64,000 nucleotides of DNA from Cepaea nemoralis (lineage: Eukaryota; Mollusca; Gastropoda; Stylommatophora; Helicidae): contig JACEFZ010021714.1 in NCBI GenBank assembly GCA_014155875.1, forward strand, positions 206,501 through 270,500, written 5' to 3'. Numbering within the stretch: the stretch's first letter is position 1; every line of letters starts with the position of its first letter. The notes beneath the pieces were generated by a model, which was given only the letters and a program-made list of their open reading frames with translations, was not told the origin of the DNA and did no database searches. Shown here piece by piece: positions 57,071-64,000 of the stretch. A program made the position numbers and the translations under genes.

Positions 57071-57379
57071 TTTCAAAAAGTTACCATAACCTGACTTTTG
57101 CTAATTTCAAATCGCCAGCCACTTACGTTATCGCTATCTCAAGACGTCGATGATGTACCCCACCCGGGGTGAAAACAAAGGCTACAAGACTCAGATGGGA
57201 CCCAACCAGGGGTTGAAGATAATCCCGGCATCCCTAGAGAAGTAACGCAATTACCTGGGGGAAGAAACAGACTACCTGAACTCCGCGACTGATTTTTCAG
57301 CTGAGATAGACTCCTGGCGATCGAACGAAAATTGACGCTGAGGCGAGGAAGGTACGGGCTTGAGTCAGGAAACAAAAAG

Positions 57380-57605
57380 AAACTAACTCTGGTTTTCTAT
57401 AATAAGTGAGTGTATTCCTTAAATTAAAAAGTTAAAATTGTGTGGTACTCAAACCCAGAAAATAACTCTGGTTTTCTATAATAAGTGAGTGTATTCCTTA
57501 AATTAAGAAGTTAAAATTGTGTGGTACTCAAACCCAGAAAATAACTGTGGTTGTCTATAATAAGTGAGTGTATTCTTTAAATTAAGAAGTTGAAATTGTG
57601 TGGTT
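57380..57605. repeat. 79-bp tandem repeat before gag
   Basis: Nearly three copies of a 79-bp unit ('ctggttttctataataagtg' ... 'gtggtactcaaacccagaaa'), ending 30 bp before the gag start codon. Confidence 0.95.
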
Positions 57606-57636
57606 CTTTGCTTGCTTTGTTTCAGTATTTTTCAGC

Positions 57637-58614
57637 ATGGCGGAACAGGACACCTTAGCACAGGTTTTGACAGGCGTGGGAACAGCAGTAGGCCGACTTA
57701 ATATGGTGATTAAACAACAAGGGATGGCAACAGAAATTGTGAAGTTTAGTGGACAGGCCAGAGACTATAAGAAATGGGTCACTTCCATAGAAAAATATGC
57801 CTATTTGATCTCAGCAACAGATGAAGAAAAAATGAGACTGGCTTATCAGACGGCAACGGAACCAGTTTCGGATCATATAAGAAGAAAGTTAGAGGCTAGA
57901 GTAGATGAGACGTGGGAACAAGTTCAAAGAAGACCTAGCAAGGAAATATGCAGAAATAACGGATCCACAACATGCATTTTCGGTAGTTGAGGCAGGCTAA
58001 ACAAAATAACGGAGAGACGGTACAATTGTTTAGCGATAGATTGATTAACCTGGCTGAAGAAGCATTCTTAGGACAGAATGTACGAGGGGAGGAGGTGGAA
58101 AGGATGTTAGTAGGGATTTTTGTAGATGGCATAAAAGTCTGATGGTTTGAAACTTAAGTTGATGAGGGAAAACCCTGAGAGGTTATCACAAGCGGTGGAT
58201 ATCGCGGTACAAGAGGAAAATTTGAGACGTAGGTTTAGATTAAGAACAGGACGGGAAGTGGGAAGTAATCGAGACGACAGAGTTGAGGAACCCATGGAAA
58301 TAGGACAAACAAGATTCGGATGGAATAGGAGAGGAGGTATACAAACGTTACAAGGTAGAAATAGGAGTGATTATGTTGAAAGAAGAAATGTGAGATACCC
58401 TACAAGTGAGACAGTGGGAAACACAAATAACACAAATATTGTCTGTTGGGTTTGTGGTCAACGGGGACATGTTTCTCGTTTTTGTAATAACAGGCGTGTC
58501 CAGTCGAATACACAGGGTAGACATGATAATAATAGGCTGAGTAGGAATGTTGTTGATGGACACAGGAATTTTACAGGTACAAGAACACAGGAAAATCGGC
58601 GCCCTACCTATTAG
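57637..58614 (+). pseudogene. gag polyprotein of the Ty3-type element, frameshifted
   Basis: ATG at 57637 opens MAEQDTLAQVLTGVG. Capsid-like helices follow (FSGQARDYKKWVTSIEKYA). The frame breaks near 57920 and again before 58147, where RENPERLSQAVDIAVQEEN continues. A CCHC zinc knuckle, CWVCGQRGHVSRFC, lies at about 58443-58484. Gag packages the element's RNA into particles. The two breaks and a stop at 58612 mean no intact product can be read from this copy. Whether they are real or sequencing errors is open. Confidence 0.82.
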
Positions 58615-58699
58615 ACAGGACCTATGATAGGAGGGTAAATAGTAAGGTCCCAAGGGTTAGAGAATATGTTAATAACAGGTATAATAGGTCGAACAGAGA

Positions 58700-59100
58700 A
58701 TATTTTCAACTAGATGAAGTCAAGAAATTTATAGAAGATAAAACAGATTATAGCTCTTGTATATTAGAAATAGGAAAGTATAGAGTTCGTACATTAATTG
58801 ATTCGGGAGCTCAAGTTAGTGTAGTAAAAGAAAGTTTTTTATACAAAATAGTAAGAAATTGTAGAGTATTTAAGAGTCATAATAATTTACACTCTGTTAC
58901 TGGACAGAATTTACAAGTAATTGGACAAACAATGATAAATTTTAAGTTAGGAGGGATCAACATAAGACACCTTTTTCATGTAGTGAGGGGTTTAAATAGA
59001 AATATGTTAATAGGAAGAGATTTTTTGATAAAAAATGGAATAAGACTTTTTTATGATTTACATAAGTTAAAATTCAGGGACGTCTATATAGATATGGAAG
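58700..59100 (+). CDS. Aspartic protease domain of the Ty3-type element
   Basis: An open frame reads YRVRTLIDSGAQVSVVKESF at about 58768-58830, with the catalytic DSGA triad, and LIGRDFLIKNGI near 59010-59040, the conserved G-R-D/ILG-like end. It has no ATG of its own and continues from gag into pol. The RT connection domain follows. Confidence 0.85.
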
Positions 59101-60958
59101 AGGACATGCATATATCAGCACTAGTTAGAGTTAAAATGACAACGACGTTAAAACCACAGTCGGTTAATTTGATACAAGCGAAGCTGAAGAGAAACCCATA
59201 TTATGTGGAAGGAAACACAGTCAGAATCACTGAGTTACAAGAGGAAATAATTGATGAGCCTGGTTTGGAGGTTCCAGATGGAGTAATGGAGTTGGATAAA
59301 CACTTAACCTTTCCAGTAATGGTTATCAACAACACAGGTAGAGAAATCAAGTTATACAGAGGATGTGTGATAGCCAAATTAGATCATAACATTAGTGACA
59401 TATTGGCAACGGATAGAGCAGAAGTGTCGGGAACAAGTTATTTGGAAACTTCTAGTGAAAGGGGAAATGACAGACGCGGACACAGAAGAAGAGGGAACGT
59501 CAGAATGGATGAATTGATCCATCCATCCAGAGGAAATAAAGCCCATATACATTCACTGGACAAAATAACAAGGGAACAAGAATTGTTGTCACAGTTAAAA
59601 GCTCCGCCAGAAAATAAGGAAGTGTTGGAACAACTTATAAAGCAAAATCAAGATGTGTTTGCGGTGAATGATTTAGAATTGGGAAAGACGCGAACAGTTA
59701 CAATGGAAATAGACACGGGAGATCATCCACCAATAAGTTTAAAACCATATAGAACTCCATTAAGAAACAGAGAAATCGTGGAAAAGGCAATAGAAGAGAT
59801 GCTGAAAGCAGGAATAATAAAAAGGTCGAAGTCAGAATGGTCAGTCTCCGGTGGTAATTGTGGCCAAGCCTGATGGTTCGAGTCGCTTCTGTTGCGATTA
59901 CAGGGCGTTGAACAAAATTACCAAGAATGTAGCAGTACCCACTGCCGGTAATTGATGATATTTTGGGGCTGCTTAATGGCTCTACATATTTTACAACGCT
60001 GGACGCAAGGTCAGGATTTTGGTGTATTCCGATGTCGGAAGACGCACAAAAGAAAAGCGCCTTTTGTACCCATATGGGCTCGTACGAATTTTTACGAATG
60101 CCTTTTGGCGTAAAAACGGCACCCTCTCACTATATGCTCTTAATTAATGAAGTTTTAGAAGGTATGCAAAGGTTCGCTCTAGCCTATATAGACGATATAT
60201 TGATTTATACTAAAGGAAATGTAGAGGATCATTTGAAACATATTAGACTAGTGTTTGACAGGTTAAGAAAGCATGATGTAAAGTTAAAGCTTAGTAAATG
60301 CCAATTTTTAAAGACAGAAACAAAATATTTGGGGTATATTATAAATAGAGAAGGTATTAAACCAGACCAGGACAAAATAAAGATTATTAAAGAGTTACCT
60401 GCTCCAACTAACGTTAAGGAAGTACGTGCTTTTATAGGAACATGTGCGTATTATAGGCGATTTATTCCAGCGTTTTCAAGGATAGCTGAACCTATTACAA
60501 ACTTAACAGGCAAGTACGCTAGGTTTAAGTGGGATGATGAATGTCAAAAAGCGTTCGAGTATTTAAAAAACAGCTTAACACTGGTACCACTGTTGACGCA
60601 TCCAGACTTAAACAAACAGTTAATACTGTACACAGATGCTTCGGACAATGCAGTAGGAGCATGTTTGGTGCAACCATATGAAGGAAAAGAGTCTGGAATA
60701 CCAGGCGTTAAAAATGAAAGGCCTATCTACTTCTTGTCGCATAAACTTAGTAAATCACAAAGGAAATGGACGACTATTGAGAAGGAGGCTTACGCGATTC
60801 ATTACGCTCTTCAAAAACTTAATTACTACTTACATAACGCAAATTTTGTTATTAGAACTGACCACATGCCTTTAAAGTCTTTTCTAGAAGCTCCAGTGCA
60901 GAACAGGAAAAATACAGACGTGGTCAATGAATCTACAGGGGTACAACGCGGTAATTGA
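59100..60958 (+). pseudogene. Reverse transcriptase and RNase H of the Ty3-type element, frameshifted
   Basis: The first RT block ([14 protein letters not shown]) lies just before 59845, where the frame breaks. A second break is near 59940. From 59963 the frame is open and reads TTLDARSGFWCIPM, MPFGVKTAP and LAYIDDILIYTK; YIDD holds the catalytic aspartates. RNase H follows with ILYTDASDNAVGACLV, TIEKEAYAIHYAL and IRTDHMPLKS, giving the D-E-D residues. The frame is lost again in an A-run at about 60907-60911. Confidence 0.88.
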
Positions 60959-62184
60959 GTACATACCAGGTAGGATAAATACATGCGCCGATTTATTGTC
61001 TAGAATTCCATATCCACAGTCATCAGAAGATACAGAAGAGGAAGCAGCTGAACCAGAGATAGACGACCGAAATTGGCAAGTAAATATTCTAGATTCTGCT
61101 ATAATAAATAGGGAAGAATTTGATAGTCTACCATCGGATCAAGAGTCTGAACATAGGGAAGAAGACCTACAGTTAGCACAATTCAATATGAAAGAAGAGC
61201 AAGATTTGGACCCAAGAGTCATACAAATAAAAGAAAAATTACGAGAAACAGAAGATAACAAATATAAAAAGAATTATTTGGTTTTACAAGAGGATGGACA
61301 GTTATATTATATGTGTGAAAGGAACGAACAGCTAAGGAAATATATTCCAAGGCATTTGGAAAATGAACTTTTAAAAGCATATCACGATGAAAATGGACAT
61401 CTCGGTAGAGACAAACTGGTGAAAGCACTTACAAGTAAATATTATTGGCCAAACTTGTTTAAATCTGCATGCAAATATGTAGATACGTGTGAAAAGTGCA
61501 GATTAAGGAACATGAAAACAATAAAGTCTCCCTTACAAGACACAGATATTCCTCAGTTCCCAATGCAAAAGATTAGTTTAGATATATCGGGTCCACACCC
61601 TAGGACATTGTCAGGAAATGTGTATTTAATTCATTTAGTAGACGTCTACAGTCTTTGGCCAGAGGTTTATGCAATTCCAGATAAAAGCGCGGATACTGTC
61701 ATTAATATTTTTTTACAAGAGTTCGTACCAAGGTTTAGTTGCCCACAAAGTATACTTACAGATAATGGTAGAGAGTTTGTAAATAAAAAATTCGAAAAGT
61801 TATTAAAAGATTTAAACATAAGACATATAAAGACCTCATTTTATAGACCTTCTTCAAATGCGAAAAACGAACGTCAACATCGGACGTTATACGACAGTTA
61901 TGGCAAAGATTATTGATGAACATGACAGAGATTGGGATTTATTTTTGGGACCTGCCCTTAGTGCCATTCGTACAAATCAAAATGAGAGCACGGGTTTTTC
62001 ACCATTTTATTTATTACACGGGAGGGAACCAATATTACCTATAGATAATCTATTAAAACCTAGACGGAAATATATGGGTGAAGAATTTCAAGAGACCATA
62101 ATACAAGAAATGCATAAAGCACATGTGAGGTTAAGGAATAATATAATTAAAGCTAGGGAAAGACAGAAAAAGTACAAAATGTAA
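60912..62184 (+). pseudogene. Integrase of the Ty3-type element, frameshifted near its end
   Basis: After EYIPGRINTCADLLSRIP (the usual end of RNase H) comes the zinc-binding H2C2 motif: HDENGHLGRDKLVKAL, then YVDTCEKCR. The core has SLDISGP (first D), ILTDNGREFVN (second D) and SSNAKNERQHRTL (the E), all present. The frame breaks near 61890. From there DWDLFLGPALSAIRTNQNES and GFSPFYLLHGREP follow. It breaks again near 62180. Integrase joins the DNA copy to the host genome. Confidence 0.87.
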
Positions 62185-62189
62185 ATACA

Positions 62190-62935
62190 AAATTACAGGA
62201 GTTTAAGGTAGGTGATAGAGTTTATTACAAGAAGCATAGAAGAAACTCTAAGTTTGATGCTCGTTGGATTCCAGGTTATTACGTTTTGGAAAAACTAGGT
62301 AATGTATCGTATATTATAAAGAACCAGGTCACAGCACATATAGCAAGGGCACACGTTGAACACTTAAGAAGAGATGAAGATGAGATAGAAAATAATAATT
62401 ATAATAATAATTATTATTCGGATGCGAAATTTTTGGATGAACAGGTTGTTAGAGGAGCTACAGTAACCCCAGATCTTAGAGGAGCTACAGTAACCCCAGA
62501 TCTTAGAAAAGAACCAGAACAAAATCAGTTGCTAGCAAATCCAAGTTACGAAGATACTCAAGAACAGACAATTCCGAAAACAATGGAAGAAGAAAAGGTG
62601 AATGAAACTCATTATGATAGTATGGAAGAAGAAATGGGTGCTCCATTTAAAAATACTAGACAAGCAACGAAAAGAAGATTGGACAATCAAAGAGATAAAG
62701 AAGTGAAAAGACAGAGGAGAATTAGAGATTGTTCAACAAGCGGAGAAGATATACCTCTACTGGAAAGATCCTTAAGAAAGAGTGATCGACAAATTAGGTG
62801 GGATGTTGAACGGAAGAGATTAGCGGCAGCTGAAGAGAGACATACAGACGAAGAAGAAGAAATGGATGAAAAGTCAGAGTCAAGTAGTAGTATGGAAGAA
62901 ACTAATAAGGTTGTACGAAGAAGAAGATATTGATG
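62190..62935 (+). CDS. C-terminal part of the pol ORF, acidic/basic tail
   Basis: It starts with VGDRVYYKKHRRNSKFDARW and VLEKLGNVSYII, a GPY/F-like integrase C-terminal module. Then comes a low-complexity region with a duplicated ten-residue unit (GATVTPDLR, 62455-62506), basic clusters (KRQRRIRD) and an acidic, serine-rich end before TGA. No chromodomain is visible. The function of the tail is unknown. Confidence 0.7.
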
Positions 62936-63945
62936 TAGAGTTAGCACTTATTCAAAGAAACTTGGACTTGTTGAAGAAGCGGAAACGCAGGAGATAGATG
63001 TTAGAAAGTACTGCAGATAGTAGGAGTTAGAAGTGAAAGGGATGCTTATACGAAACGGTGGAAGTGGTCTCGAGATATTGGTACAAAAGGGGTGAAAGTA
63101 TTTCGTTACTGTTGGAAATGCCGTATTTAACGATAAGGATTAACAAGTGATGACAGCTCCTAGAGAAACCAGATTACAAGTTCGTTGATAAGTAGAGGTT
63201 GGCTACTACGTTGAGTTAATATTGGATTGGTGGCCACATTACGGTGCTTACTTAAGAAGTTGTTTCGGTTGTTATGTGCTGTTAGGAGTTAGAAGATAAT
63301 AAATGGTATGATAAATGTTGATTACTGATTTGTTTAGGTAAATAGAACAGGTGTGAATAAGTAATTGGTCAGTAGTTAACAAATATACGGATGGACAGTG
63401 AAATGTTTAGTTTTCTTGGTCATAGATATACTGGAATGACCTGTATAAGTAGATATACGTTATTTTACTTAGTAAGAGGGGCCAATGTTGGTGGGTCACT
63501 ATACGTAATATGTTTTTATGATTGAGTTGGTTCTAGAAAATGATGGCTAACGTTTAGTTATGAGTTATAAGTTATAAGTTTTTTTTTTCTTGATTTGGTT
63601 TTGAAAATTGATTGTTGTTGGTTGATTTATTGAGTTAGAATAGGGTGATTGTGTTCCTAGCATTTGAGTTGGTAAAATCTATTGGACCGTAAAAGTGTCC
63701 AATAGTGATAGGTAGTAATAGAATGTTTTATTCTGATTTTATAACATGCATGTTGTGTCATTTTAAAAATTTGTTTTTTCTTTAGATTCGGTTGGGGGTT
63801 GTGTTCATTTTATTTCGATTACTTGAATGCTTTAGTATATTGAGTTATATGATTATAAAGTTAGTCGAGGACGTTTACGTTGATGAGGTTTGGCTTAGAG
63901 TCTTTCGTTCAGAAATGAGTTGATTATACTTAGTCCCAATGATAT
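62936..63945 (+). other. 3' non-coding region of the Ty3-type element
   Basis: About 1 kb, AT-rich and T/G-rich, without a usable frame. No env-like ORF or second tandem repeat is seen. It ends at a polypurine run, 'aaggtagggggaaga' (63946-63960). Confidence 0.6.
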
Positions 63946-64000
63946 AAGGTAGGGGGAAGACTGTAAATGGCAGTATATGACTATGGGAAATACGGGGGCA

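Larger units (their letters stand above)
56209..64000 (+). mobile_element. Ty3/gypsy-type LTR retrotransposon, 3' end beyond window
   Basis: This is one element with gag, protease, RT-RNase H, integrase and a C-terminal ORF in that order, the Ty3/gypsy order. The left part (56209-about 57600) is non-coding leader and a possible LTR starting TGTAACAG and holding AATAAA near 56395. A polypurine run (63946-63960) is followed by 'tgtaaatgg', a possible 3' LTR start, but that does not match 56209. Several one-base frame breaks interrupt the coding region. I describe the domains separately and leave the breaks as they are. Confidence 0.88.

Noticed and set aside
62936..63945. An env gene after integrase
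   Set aside because: No open frame, signal peptide or membrane segment is present; the tail ORF ends at 62935.

Overview
This window is animal nuclear DNA: intron-rich, AT-leaning and extremely repeat-dense. Two conserved animal genes can be read through their exons. Penelope-like, Ty3-type, hAT, piggyBac and SINE/LINE families sit together here, and introns run to kilobases of minisatellite. This suggests a large invertebrate genome, perhaps lophotrochozoan. That placement is inference; nothing in the window fixes the species.

Gene 1 (+ strand, from the left edge to about 41.1 kb) is nibrin (NBN/NBS1), the FHA/BRCT subunit of the MRE11-RAD50-NBS1 complex. I placed ten exons by homology and by splice phase: 932-1035, 5154-5268, 9280-9470, 14234-14325, 20135-20237, 20606-21805, 33523-33672, 36401-36508, 39467-39516 and 40866-40911. 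All junction phases agree. They cover the end of the first BRCT domain, the second BRCT domain, a long acidic repeat-bearing middle, the MRE11-binding motif and the acidic/DLF C-terminus. The 5' exons (FHA and the start of BRCT1) lie left of the window. One frame break near 21.15 kb interrupts the largest exon.

Gene 2 (- strand) is a copine. Its last two coding exons are 53740-53976 (von Willebrand A domain) and 52428-52529 (C-terminus and stop). Upstream exons lie right of the window.

Nearly everything else is repeats. About twenty tandem arrays (units of roughly 21 to 79 bp) fill about half of the nibrin introns. The largest is a 9.1-kb array of a 26-bp unit (21.9-31.05 kb) with higher-order duplications. 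Between and inside the arrays are fragments of at least three non-LTR retrotransposon families, a Penelope-like fragment, several tRNA-headed SINE families, two hAT MITEs, a TA-flanked MITE and a piggyBac-like element. Several are nested with visible target-site duplications. From 56.2 kb to the right edge lies a Ty3/gypsy-type LTR retrotransposon with gag, protease, RT, RNase H and integrase, broken by several one-base frameshifts.

The most unusual signal is positional. Several minisatellites are built from, or abut exactly, splice-site sequence. The 26-bp copine array copies the first bases of the copine exon with its AG. A 54-bp array starts at a nibrin 5' splice site and repeats a donor consensus in every unit. 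The 3' splice-site segment of one nibrin exon is present three times. The nibrin terminal exon's acceptor is tandemly duplicated. Long ORFs inside the arrays are by-products of the repeat lengths, not genes.
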